From SAR202 cluster bacterium bin22 (GTDB lineage Bacteria > Chloroflexota > Dehalococcoidia > Lucifugimonadales > UBA3495), in contig MPMM01000003.1 in the NCBI GenBank assembly GCA_002238505.1, forward strand, positions 62,001 to 126,000: a stretch of DNA of 64,000 nt, given 5' to 3'. Of this stretch, positions 42,756-50,554 are shown one piece after another. Below the pieces are notes generated by a model, which was not told the DNA's origin, did not search any database, and saw nothing but the letters and a program-made list of their open reading frames with translations. How positions within the stretch are numbered: position 1 is the stretch's first letter; each line of letters opens with the position of its first letter. The translations under genes were made by a program, and so were the position numbers.

Positions 42756-44285
42756 ATGAGAAGAGTATCCGTATTGTTGGGGATTGCCGCCATTAGCATT
42801 GCGGCAATGGTTGCGGCGATATCAGGGCTGGGTACGGCGGAGGCCCAGCAGTCCGAAATTCAGATATTGAATCACCGGGTAGATACGAACTTCCCCACGG
42901 ACGTCAAGTTCTTCATTGAAGTGGCAGGACCTGATGAGATTGAAGAAGTTCGGGTAATAATGAAAACCATAGGCCAGACCACTCGCAGCGCCTACCGGCA
43001 GGTGGAATTCGAGCCCGGGATAACGGTCAGTGGGGAAGCCGAACTGCTGACCAGCGGCAATAACTATGTTCCGCCGGGCACCAGGATGGCCTACTCCTTC
43101 GAGGTCAGAGACACGGCGGGCAGGGTTCTCCAGACGGAAGAGCAGGTCTTCGTTTACCTGGACACCCGGTTCGAGTGGTTCACGGTCTCGGAAGGCATCG
43201 TTACTGTCTATTACAACGATCCCCTGGTGAAGAGCAGGGCTGAGCATGTGCTGGAGACAGCCCTGGAGTCCATGAGGATAACGGGACCACTGCTGGGCAT
43301 CAACCCGGAACTGCCGCTCCACATCGTCACTTACCACAATTACCGAGAAATGTTTGGCGCCTTGCCTTTTCGCTCTCAGGCCACCAGCAGCCAGTTGATT
43401 ACAGCGGGCATGGCCTTCGATGAGGAACGGGTTTTGATGGTCCACTCCGGCAGCGGTTCGGTAACCAGTACCACAGCCCACGAGTTCGTTCACCTCCTGG
43501 TGGGTGATGCACTGGGACGGGCGTATCCCCAGGCGCCGGCGTGGCTAAATGAAGGTTTGGCGGAGTATGGCTCATACCACGGCGGCAACCGGGAGATCCT
43601 GAACGGCACGGTGAAGGAAGCCATAGACAAGGACAGGCTGCGACCGCTATGGCACCTGGGCTCCTACAGCGGCACTCCCGAGGAGATCCTGTACGCCTAT
43701 GGGCATGGCGATTCCGTTGTCACCTTCATGGTCCAGAAATATGGCGAAGAAAAGATGTCCGAACTAATGAAGGCCCTGAAACGCACCCTGGATATTGACT
43801 CTTCCCTGATGGCGGTTTATGGCCTGGACCAGCATGGAATTGACTCGGCTTGGCGCCAGGAGATTGGTCTGGACCCATTGCCCAAGCCGGAAGCGCCTTC
43901 CCGCCGGCCTCTGCTGGAGAATATTCCGGACTCTACAGTAGCACCCATCCTTATGCCTACCTTCGCCCCCAAGCAGATCGAACCGGCGGCATCTTCGGAC
44001 CCTGAGCCGGTTCCAACCCATGCGCCTGCTGACAGCACAATGCGTCCCACCCCGGAGCCCACAGCAGCCCCTGAAGCGTCAGTGGTTGAACCGGCTGCGT
44101 CAGAAACCAGGTCGGAAGCCCCGGAGCCCCAAGCTCCGTCGGAGAGCACTCCCGAAGCGGCCAATGGAGGCTGTGGCCCGCCATCGGTACAGGGAGGATT
44201 TGTCGGGGAAATAGCCCTGCTCTTGGTGCTGGGAACGCCCTTCGGTCTGGTGCTGGGCAGGCGTTGGGGAATCTGGAAGTTGTAG
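42756..44285 (+). CDS. Exported gluzincin-type metallopeptidase (peptidase MA-like)
   Basis: 509 residues. An N-terminal signal peptide (about 1-30, ending TAEA-QQ) leads to an immunoglobulin-like region, then a zinc peptidase domain with HEFVH at 242-246 and the downstream Glu in WLNEGLAEY. This is the HExxH-x(n)-E gluzincin arrangement of the MA family. A Pro/Glu/Ala/Ser-rich linker follows (about 380-475), and the C-terminus ends in a hydrophobic helix (EIALLLVLGTPFGLVLG) with basic residues after it. That places the peptidase outside the membrane, tethered by its C-terminus. Substrate unknown. Monocistronic. Confidence 0.87.
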   Translation: MRRVSVLLGIAAISIAAMVAAISGLGTAEAQQSEIQILNHRVDTNFPTDVKFFIEVAGPDEIEEVRVIMKTIGQTTRSAYRQVEFEPGITVSGEAELLTSGNNYVPPGTRMAYSFEVRDTAGRVLQTEEQVFVYLDTRFEWFTVSEGIVTVYYNDPLVKSRAEHVLETALESMRITGPLLGINPELPLHIVTYHNYREMFGALPFRSQATSSQLITAGMAFDEERVLMVHSGSGSVTSTTAHEFVHLLVGDALGRAYPQAPAWLNEGLAEYGSYHGGNREILNGTVKEAIDKDRLRPLWHLGSYSGTPEEILYAYGHGDSVVTFMVQKYGEEKMSELMKALKRTLDIDSSLMAVYGLDQHGIDSAWRQEIGLDPLPKPEAPSRRPLLENIPDSTVAPILMPTFAPKQIEPAASSDPEPVPTHAPADSTMRPTPEPTAAPEASVVEPAASETRSEAPEPQAPSESTPEAANGGCGPPSVQGGFVGEIALLLVLGTPFGLVLGRRWGIWKL

Positions 44286-44342
44286 GCCGCTTCAAAGCAG
44301 AACCCCTTTACCTCACTCTGTTGAACCCACAGACATAACCAA

Positions 44343-44379
44343 TGGGCCCGCCGATCGTAATGGATACTCGGCGGGCCCA
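44343..44379. terminator. Hairpin between convergent genes
   Basis: A 12-bp stem TGGGCCCGCCGA / TCGGCGGGCCCA with a 13-nt loop between the peptidase gene and the ABC permease gene. T-runs are weak on both sides. Confidence 0.65.
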
Positions 44380-44408
44380 ATTGCTGTTCTCTTTAAGATG
44401 GTATCGCG

Positions 44409-45386
44409 TCAACGTGCTCGGGGGTTGAAGGCGTCGTTCAGGCCGTCTCCCAGCAGGCTGAAGGTGAACAACAGCAGCACCAGCACGCTGGAGGGTACGA
44501 GCGTCAAGTGCGGGTCGCTGCGAAGTACGGAGATGTTGCCGTTCTCGAAGATCATCACGCCCAGGCTGGGGGTTGGTGGCTGAATGCCGATGCCCAGCCA
44601 GCTGAGGACTACTTCCGCCCCGGCAACCGCCCCCAGGCCGGCGGAGACTGAGACGATGACAGGGCTGATGACGTTGGGGAGCAGATGCTTGCCCAGTATT
44701 CTGCGGGTAGAAGAACCCATGGCCCGGGCTGCTTCAACGTATTGATTTTCCCTGGCCTGGAGAACCTGACCCCGTACCAGGCGGGCCATGCCAAACCAGG
44801 AAAAGGCGGCCAGCGCCAGGGAAATTACGGTGTAATCCACAATCCCGAGGCGGATTATCCAGTCAATACCAGTAGCATCCTCAAACCCTCGAACCCACTG
44901 CAGGATTCTGGGCTTCACCGTAGCCACGATTATCAGCACCAGGAAAATGTCAGGAAAAGCGGAGGTTACCTCGCCGACTCTCATGATTATTCCATCGGCC
45001 ATCCTGCCGAAATAGCCGGCGATGAGGCCCAGGGTCACGCCGATAATCAAGGCCCCTGTAACCAATGAGGTAACTGTAATGATGACGGTTGTGCGGAGCG
45101 AGAACATGACGCGGCTCAGCAAATCCCGCCCAAGCCTGTCCGTCCCCAAAGGGTGTCCGAGGCTGGGACCCTCCTTGGCAATGGACAAGTTCTGCTCGTT
45201 GTACCCGTAAGGCGCAACCACGGGCGCAAATATCCCCGACCCATACAATATGACTATGATGGTCAGGCAGGCCATTGACAGCTTCTTGCGCGACAGGCGC
45301 CTGAGGGACAGGTAGAAATACCCGCGGGACCTGCGGTCGGTATCCGGTAGCTGGAGGCTCTGGGCATCACCCTGCAACGAAGTCAC
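44409..45386 (-). CDS. dppC: Peptide/nickel-type ABC transporter permease (DppC-like)
   Basis: 325 residues from GTG 45386, which overlaps the DppB-like gene by 20 nt (the frame continues to 45434 inside that gene). The N-terminal helix and YGYNEQNLS...GHPLGTDRLGRDLLSR are typical of DppC. The inner-membrane-protein coupling motif is EAARAMGSSTRRILGKHLLPN, the EAA loop that meets the ATPase. It would form a heterodimer with the next-described permease. The ATPases DppD and DppF are not in this window. Confidence 0.93.
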   Translation of the reverse strand: MTSLQGDAQSLQLPDTDRRSRGYFYLSLRRLSRKKLSMACLTIIVILYGSGIFAPVVAPYGYNEQNLSIAKEGPSLGHPLGTDRLGRDLLSRVMFSLRTTVIITVTSLVTGALIIGVTLGLIAGYFGRMADGIIMRVGEVTSAFPDIFLVLIIVATVKPRILQWVRGFEDATGIDWIIRLGIVDYTVISLALAAFSWFGMARLVRGQVLQARENQYVEAARAMGSSTRRILGKHLLPNVISPVIVSVSAGLGAVAGAEVVLSWLGIGIQPPTPSLGVMIFENGNISVLRSDPHLTLVPSSVLVLLLFTFSLLGDGLNDAFNPRAR

Positions 45387-46314
45387 CTCCCAGCCGGATC
45401 CTGGGGTCAAGAACGGGGTAAACCAGGTCCACAATCAGGTTAGCCAAGACAAACAGGGTAGTTCCCAAAAGGGTTACCGCCATAATTATTGGATAGTCCC
45501 TTGAAAAGAGAGATTCGATGGTCAGCAATCCGACACCGGGAATGCCGAAGTACAACTCTACGATGAAAGACCCGCTGGCCAGCCCAGCCAGGGAAAAGCC
45601 CAGTGTTGTTACCACCGGTATCAGGGAGTTTCGCAGGATGTGCCGGACCCGCACCAGCCTTTCCGGCAAGCCCTTGGCCCTGGCGGTCCGAATGTAGTCC
45701 TGCCCGATGACGTCCAGGGTGCTGGCGCGGGTCAGGCGGGTAACTATGGCAACTCCCGGAATACCCAGCACCAGGGCCGGCAGAATGATGCTGGTGGAGA
45801 AAAAGCCGTCCCACCCGTGGGTGGGCAGCCATTGTAGCTTGAGTGAAAAGATGAGCAGGGCTATGGGAATGGTCAGGAACACGTGCATGGACTGCCCCAC
45901 CAGGGTGAAGGCCACCATGGCGCTGTCCCACCAACTGCCCTGCTTGAGAGCGGCGAAGAGACCGGCCGCGACTCCGAGCGAGATTGAAATCAGCAATGCC
46001 GCGAAATTCAACTGGGCGGAAATCCAGATCTTGTTCTTCAGCAGATCTGTAACGCTGCGGCCGCGGTACTGGTAGCTCTCTCCAAAGTCCCCGCGCAGCG
46101 TATTGCCAATGTACCTTGCGTACTGGACGGCAATGTTGTCGTCCAGCCCCTGCTGCTTGCGGATGCGTTCGTAGGCGTCCTCACGGAAGTTCTGCCCCAG
46201 GAGTATTTGCACCGGATCCCCTGGGCCGAAGCGGCCCAGGGCAAAGGTGATAAACGATACGATGAGCAAGAGTACCGGCACCCACAGTAACCGGCGGGCT
46301 ATGTAAGTTGCCAA
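45367..46314 (-). CDS. dppB: Peptide/nickel-type ABC transporter permease (DppB-like)
   Basis: 315 residues with six membrane helices. The start ARRLLWVPVLLLIVSFITFALGRFGPGDPV is typical of DppB. The EAA-type loop reads YIRTARAKGLPERLVRVRHILRNS. It follows the binding-protein gene by 21 nt on the same strand. Together with DppC it forms the transmembrane pore. Confidence 0.93.
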   Translation of the reverse strand: MATYIARRLLWVPVLLLIVSFITFALGRFGPGDPVQILLGQNFREDAYERIRKQQGLDDNIAVQYARYIGNTLRGDFGESYQYRGRSVTDLLKNKIWISAQLNFAALLISISLGVAAGLFAALKQGSWWDSAMVAFTLVGQSMHVFLTIPIALLIFSLKLQWLPTHGWDGFFSTSIILPALVLGIPGVAIVTRLTRASTLDVIGQDYIRTARAKGLPERLVRVRHILRNSLIPVVTTLGFSLAGLASGSFIVELYFGIPGVGLLTIESLFSRDYPIIMAVTLLGTTLFVLANLIVDLVYPVLDPRIRLGGDFVAG

Positions 46315-46335
46315 GGCTCGTTCCTCGCTACTGGC

Positions 46336-48174
46336 CTACTGTTCCGCGAAATGTACGTACCGGAACTTGGGTATGGTGAGGGGCAGCAGGAAATAGTCCC
46401 TCACATTCGACTTAATCAGGAAGTACCAGTCCTCGTCGTTCCAGAGCAAAACCCACGGAGCATCTTCGAGGATCTTTTCCTCAACTTGGTTGTAAAGCTC
46501 GAACCGCTGGGTCAGGTCCTGTTCCACTCGAGCCTGCTCGAGAATGGCATCCACTTCCGGATTGGAGTAATTGGTGCGGTTGCCATCGCTCTCGCTGTGG
46601 AAGAGGAGGTCCAGGAAGTTTTCAGGGTCCGGGTAGTCGGCGCCCCAGCCCAGGGAGAACATCTGGTAGCGCTCCTGGTTGACGTCCTCCAGGAATGTTG
46701 CCCATTCCGTCTGCTGGATTTCAACCTGCAGACCCAGTTCCTGGTTCCAGGACTCCATCATTACTTCCAGGCCCAGGGGAACTGCCGCGCCCAGACTGCC
46801 TGAAATGCTCAGGACCATGCGGGGTACGCTGTCCGGGTCTGCGCCGTACTTGGATTCGGCCAGCAGGCGTCGCGCTTCCTCAGGGTCATAGGGGTAGGGA
46901 TCCAGGTCAGGGTTGTATGACGGGAAACGGGGCGGAATAATGGTCTTGGCCGGCCGCACCGCGCCTTCGTACACTACTGAAGCTATCTGGTCACGGTCAA
47001 AGGCCAGGTTCAGGGCCTTTCGGAACTTGGGGTCATCCAGGGGTGGCTGGTCAGTGTTCAGGCCAATATAGCTGGTTGTGAAGCGGGCCGGGTATGGGTG
47101 GACCAGCGGATTCAGCGGGCTGGACGGGTCCAGAATCCGCTCCAGATCAGCCAGGCCCACGCCGGTAACGTCGATTTCGTCATTCTCGAAAAGGATCATG
47201 CGGTTGCCGCCGCTGAGAATCATTTCCACATCATCCACGTGGGGCGGGCCGAGGTGGAAATACTCGTTGCGGCCCAGTCGGATTGTTTCTCCGATTGTGT
47301 ATTCGTCCAGTCGGAATGCCCCGGTGCCGTTGGGTGTTTCAAACCAGTTGTCGCCGATTTCCACGTTTTCCTGGTCCAGGATAAATCCAGTGGGGTAGGT
47401 GAGTTTGGCCAGGAAGTAGGCCTTGGGCGCGTCAATGGTGAAGCGGACTGTCTGGTCGTCAACTACCTGGACGCCGGAGACCTCGGAGGCGGACTCATCA
47501 AGCCTGGCCTGGACGCCCACAATGTCGTTGAGGTACTGGTCAACCACGGGAGACACTAACTCAGGATTTGCAACCCGTTCAATGGACCACTTTACGTCCT
47601 GGGCCGTTACGGGCGTGCCATCGTGGAACTTGGCGTCGGGCCGAAGCCTGAAGGTGTAAATTGTGCCGTCCTCATTGATTTCCCAGCTTTCTGCCAGGTC
47701 CGGAGCGACGGAGAAGTTAAAGGGTTCAATTGTTACCAGACCACCGAATATCTCGTTGACCAGAAGGCCGGAAATATTGTCCTCGGCCAGGTGGGGGTCA
47801 AAAGTGGGCGGGTCTGCAAAGAGCAGCCGCAGAGTTCCGCCGTCGGTAGCCATACCGTTGCCGCTGTTGGCGGGGCGGGTTCCTCCGGTGTAGGGCCCGG
47901 CGGTAACTGACGTATCAGGTTCGGGGGTGGCAATGACAGGAACCGCAGGGACTACTGCGCTAACTGTGGGAGGTGCAGACTGCTGAGCCACAGCCGTTGG
48001 CTGGGCTTCCGGCGCTGCTGCGGGCTCGGTTGCCTCTGGTTCCATAGCAGCCTCGGAGCTGGCTACCGGCGTTGGTTCAGCCTGGGTTTCGGCGCCGTTC
48101 TCTGAGTCGCCAGGGAAGCAAGCTACTACGAAAAGGCCGAGAACGGCCAATATAAGCAAAGTCGTCCAGCGCAT
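46336..48174 (-). CDS. ABC transporter substrate-binding lipoprotein (SBP_bac_5)
   Basis: 612-residue lipoprotein of the peptide/nickel binding family. The lipobox LFVVAC puts the acylated Cys at 19. A Glu/Pro/Ala-rich linker (about 25-110) precedes the mature domain, which opens with GGTLRLLFADPPTFDPHLAEDN. The family segment ESWEINEDGTIYTFRLRPDAKFHDGTPVTAQDVKWSIER follows. It likely delivers peptides or related ligands to the adjacent permeases; the ligand is not predictable. The promoter lies about 95 nt upstream on the minus strand. Confidence 0.92.
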   Translation of the reverse strand: MRWTTLLILAVLGLFVVACFPGDSENGAETQAEPTPVASSEAAMEPEATEPAAAPEAQPTAVAQQSAPPTVSAVVPAVPVIATPEPDTSVTAGPYTGGTRPANSGNGMATDGGTLRLLFADPPTFDPHLAEDNISGLLVNEIFGGLVTIEPFNFSVAPDLAESWEINEDGTIYTFRLRPDAKFHDGTPVTAQDVKWSIERVANPELVSPVVDQYLNDIVGVQARLDESASEVSGVQVVDDQTVRFTIDAPKAYFLAKLTYPTGFILDQENVEIGDNWFETPNGTGAFRLDEYTIGETIRLGRNEYFHLGPPHVDDVEMILSGGNRMILFENDEIDVTGVGLADLERILDPSSPLNPLVHPYPARFTTSYIGLNTDQPPLDDPKFRKALNLAFDRDQIASVVYEGAVRPAKTIIPPRFPSYNPDLDPYPYDPEEARRLLAESKYGADPDSVPRMVLSISGSLGAAVPLGLEVMMESWNQELGLQVEIQQTEWATFLEDVNQERYQMFSLGWGADYPDPENFLDLLFHSESDGNRTNYSNPEVDAILEQARVEQDLTQRFELYNQVEEKILEDAPWVLLWNDEDWYFLIKSNVRDYFLLPLTIPKFRYVHFAEQ

Positions 48175-48261
48175 ATTTACCTTCCAACCAGAGTTTGTGA
48201 GAGTAGGTTACCGAAGTAATAGTGCTTGTGAACCTAGTAAGTCATCACGTTCACCCCCGGC

Positions 48262-48291
48262 ATTATATTCATAAACTACCTCGAAGGGCAA
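48262..48291 (-). promoter_or_regulatory. Promoter of the ABC substrate-binding gene
   Basis: Minus strand: TTGCCC (48291-48286), 18-nt spacer, perfect TATAAT (48267-48262). Confidence 0.5.
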
Positions 48292-48392
48292 TAAACAGTA
48301 CTGAGAATCAATAAGCGCTGGCAGGTGTCAGGAGTGAACCTGGTGGCCCTCCACACTCAGGTCATTTAGACAATTACAGAGACCAAATTCTT

Positions 48393-48455
48393 CCGTTCGT
48401 CCTGAGTTTGTATCAGCGCCGTGCTTTAGTTGCTCGAAAAGCTCACAATGAACGG
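48393..48455. repeat. Degenerate dispersed inverted repeat
   Basis: Arms CCGTTCGTCCTGAGTTTG (48393-48410) and CTCGAAAAGCTCACAATGAACGG, broken, (48433-48455). Outer CCGTTC/GAACGG pair exactly. Related to the repeat near 31.7 kb and the arm near 18.7 kb. Confidence 0.5.
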
Positions 48456-48597
48456 GCTCGTGGGATTGCCTCCCGTAATCGAAGGCTCCTGCCTGTTCCT
48501 CCGGCCAATGTTGAAAGCGGGCCGCCTTTTTGCTACCATAGCCGTTGCCATTTTCTCGGAAGCCTTCAGTGAGGGCTTCATAATGGCCAGGCAATAT

Positions 48598-48675
48598 GGC
48601 GAGCGTAGCCAAGAGGCCTAAGGCGCCTGTCTGTGGCACAGGAGATCACGGGTTCGAATCCCGTCGCTCGCCCCA
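48598..48675 (+). tRNA. tRNA-His (anticodon GTG)
   Basis: Cloverleaf with encoded G-1 (48598) opposite discriminator C (48672), acceptor GCGAGCG/CGCTCGC, anticodon stem CCTGT/ACAGG with loop CTGTGGC, T stem ACGGG/CCCGT around TTCGAAT. The genomically encoded 3' CCA is 48673-48675. The extra G-1:C73 pair is the identity mark of tRNA-His. Confidence 0.97.
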
Positions 48676-48706
48676 ACTAACCTTCCAGAGTTTTCCTACC
48701 CCTTTT

Positions 48707-48782
48707 GCGCCTGTAGCTCAATGGATAGAGCACTGGGCTTCGGACCCAGGGGTTGCGGGTTCGAGTCCTGCCAGGCGCGCCA
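48707..48782 (+). tRNA. tRNA-Arg (anticodon TCG)
   Basis: Acceptor GCGCCTG/CAGGCGC, D arm GCTC...GAGC, anticodon stem CTGGG/CCCAG with loop CTTCGGA, T arm GCGGG TTCGAGT CCTGC (one wobble pair), discriminator G and encoded CCA (48780-48782). Reads CGA codons; 31 nt after tRNA-His. Confidence 0.97.
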
Positions 48783-48992
48783 CTAACTTCTTCGCAATTC
48801 CTGGAAACCGACTGCGTCACCCACATGCATCCCTTGCCACGGGCAGTTGGGCTGCTTTCCTTTTCTTGCCTGTTTATACGTGGCAGTTACAGATTTGGAT
48901 GCTGACGATGGGTAAGGAAGTCGTTTGGAAATAAGACGGCGCTGATGAATGGAACAAGAAAAGCTATCTGGTTGCTGGGACACCAATTCAGC

Positions 48993-49235
48993 ATGGCAGG
49001 CCGCGTGGATCTAGCTTGAGACCTGCGAGACCTGGCAGGTCGGGCTGACCTGAGCAATGAGGAAGCAGCCTCACAGGCCCTGGCAATAATTGGTTATCGG
49101 GGAGAAGACCGTGAGTGGCGAGGCAAGGGCATTACGGCTGGAGAGGCGATCGAACTGGTACGGCGCCTGAGCAGTCAAACTCAAGGTGCCGCGATTCTAT
49201 CGGCCAGTGGGCAGGCCGGGTTAGAGGGGGTCTAG
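48993..49235 (+). pseudogene. Protein-like frame interrupted by TGA (possible broken small gene)
   Basis: From ATG 48993 the frame reads eight residues, then TGA (49017-49019), then 71 more residues with strongly protein-like composition (DLSNEEAASQALAIIGYRG, GITAGEAIELVRRL) to TAG. No start codon lies in frame after the TGA. I recognise no family, so this is most simply a broken or remnant gene; recoding is not supported by homology. It overlaps the convergent SEC-C gene at its end. Confidence 0.3.
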
Positions 49236-49393
49236 CGTCCGTGGCAGCGCTTGTATTTGCTGCCGCTGCCGCAGGGGCACTTTTCGTTTCGGCCGATCTT
49301 GCGCCCTTCTTGACGCATTATGGCCTTCTTCTCTTCACAGTTGTTGCAGGTACATGCCGGCGGGTGATCGGTGTACCAGTTAGCTCTTACCAT
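49232..49393 (-). CDS. SEC-C motif zinc microprotein
   Basis: 53-residue protein, too short for usual gene finders. The C-terminus is a complete SEC-C zinc motif, [14 protein letters not shown] (39-52), as at the end of SecA and in many small proteins. A second Cys cluster, CTCNNC (14-19), lies near the N-terminus, so two zinc sites are possible. The start ATG at 49393 lacks a clear ribosome site. SEC-C domains bind zinc and often mediate contacts with SecB or ribosomes; the role here is not known. It is downstream of the FKBP gene's terminator-free end on the same strand. Confidence 0.8.
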   Translation of the reverse strand: MVRANWYTDHPPACTCNNCEEKKAIMRQEGRKIGRNEKCPCGSGSKYKRCHGR

Positions 49394-49465
49394 TTCGTTA
49401 ATTGACCGCCTGAATTTTCTTTAACCGAGGGTACACTTCCGCCCTATGGAACACCAGGGCAAGCC

Positions 49466-49873
49466 TTACTTGATTTCCAGGAGTTCGACTTCGAACACCA
49501 GGGTAGAGTTGGCGGGGATCAGCCCATTTCCAATGCTTCGTTCGCCATAGGCCAGTTCTGAAGGTATGGTGAATTTCCATTTGTCGCCCACCTTCATCAA
49601 GGCTACTCCTTCGTCCCATCCCTCGATGACCCGTCCCTGCCCTACCGGAAACTCGAAGGGGGTGCCCCGGTCCACTGAGCTATCGAACTTGGTGCCGTCG
49701 GTAAGCCATCCCGTGTAATGAACTACCGCAATATCGCCGAGTGAGGGAGACTCGCCGTTCCCAGATGCCAGCACCTCGTACTGGAGCCCGGATTCGGTGG
49801 TATTCATGCTGTCGGACTGCGAGCAGGCAACCAGAGCCAGAGCCAGCAGGAAAGTTACTATCCAGATTTTCAC
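49466..49873 (-). CDS. FKBP-type peptidyl-prolyl cis-trans isomerase lipoprotein
   Basis: 135 residues: lipobox ALVAC with Cys17, then a short linker and one FKBP domain. Family segments are [59 protein letters not shown] and [16 protein letters not shown]. It catalyses proline isomerisation in proteins outside the cytoplasmic membrane. Its start overlaps the stop of the YbaK-like gene by 4 nt, so the two are coupled. Confidence 0.95.
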   Translation of the reverse strand: MKIWIVTFLLALALVACSQSDSMNTTESGLQYEVLASGNGESPSLGDIAVVHYTGWLTDGTKFDSSVDRGTPFEFPVGQGRVIEGWDEGVALMKVGDKWKFTIPSELAYGERSIGNGLIPANSTLVFEVELLEIK

Positions 49874-50346
49874 GGGTCCCTCCGTGTCAGATTAAAGACT
49901 TCGGCTCTGGAGGCGGCAATCAGGTCCGAAGGTGTCATCACGATTTCGTTGCCCCATACCCCCGCGCCAACACCCAGTTCGGAGTATTCGGTTAACGCAG
50001 AATCCAGAAATGACCGGAATCCCGGCGGTTGCCAGTGAAAGGGCGGTATGGACCCCACGGCATAGCCGGTTACCTCCAGCACCATATCCGGATTTGCCAG
50101 GCTGATATTTCGAGAACCCAATGCTCGCTTTAACTGGCCGGAAATTGCGTGCTGGTCGCCGCCGAGCATCACCAATACCAGCTCCCCTGTACCAGTTCGA
50201 AAAAGGAGGGTCTTGACCATTTGACCTTCTCCAAAGCCCAGGGCATGGGCCACGTTGGCCGCGCCCTTCTCCGTTTCCGCAGAGAATTCCAGCCTCCGGT
50301 AGGGGATTCTTCTTTCGTTTAGGTAGGAATGCGCCGGCAGGTCCAT
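49870..50346 (-). CDS. YbaK/EbsC-family aminoacyl-tRNA deacylase-like protein
   Basis: 158 residues from ATG 50346; a TTG at 50385 gives 171. The fold is that of the ProRS editing domain: [25 protein letters not shown] holds the conserved Lys, and [11 protein letters not shown] is the GxxPPF motif of the family. Members hydrolyse mischarged Cys- or Ala-tRNA(Pro). The exact specificity is not shown. Upstream gene of the FKBP lipoprotein. Confidence 0.85.
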   Translation of the reverse strand: MDLPAHSYLNERRIPYRRLEFSAETEKGAANVAHALGFGEGQMVKTLLFRTGTGELVLVMLGGDQHAISGQLKRALGSRNISLANPDMVLEVTGYAVGSIPPFHWQPPGFRSFLDSALTEYSELGVGAGVWGNEIVMTPSDLIAASRAEVFNLTRRDP

Positions 50347-50490
50347 CTTTGTTCGTCCATCCCGGTATGCACCTGGTAACGACAAACCAGGGCACAGAGT
50401 AGGTTAGGCCAATTTGCAGCCCCGGTCAATCTGCGGGAACAGGCGCAGGCGGGCTGAATATGACAGCGCAAATAGTCGGCCCTAAATAAA

Positions 50491-50520
50491 AGGAGGGCGG
50501 ACTGACTGTCCACCCTCCCT
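50491..50520 (-). terminator. Intrinsic terminator after the HtrA-like gene
   Basis: On the minus strand an 11-bp stem (GGAGGGUGGAC / GUCCGCCCUCC, one U-G pair) followed by TTTTATTT. On the plus strand the same bases give a mismatch and no T-run, so it serves the minus-strand protease gene. Confidence 0.85.
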
Positions 50521-50554
50521 GGTTTCGGGACTCCTGGCGTGTGGCGAATCGGCG

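Larger units (their letters stand above)
48175..48597. other. Intergenic region with promoter and repeat remnant
   Basis: About 420 nt between the substrate-binding gene and tRNA-His. It holds the binding-protein promoter (48262-48291) and an inverted repeat (48393-48455). No protein-like frame. Confidence 0.55.

Noticed and set aside
49115-49405. 96-residue plus-strand frame with an Ala-rich hydrophobic stretch
   Set aside because: The hydrophobic part is the reverse complement of the SEC-C zinc gene, whose motif is unmistakable.
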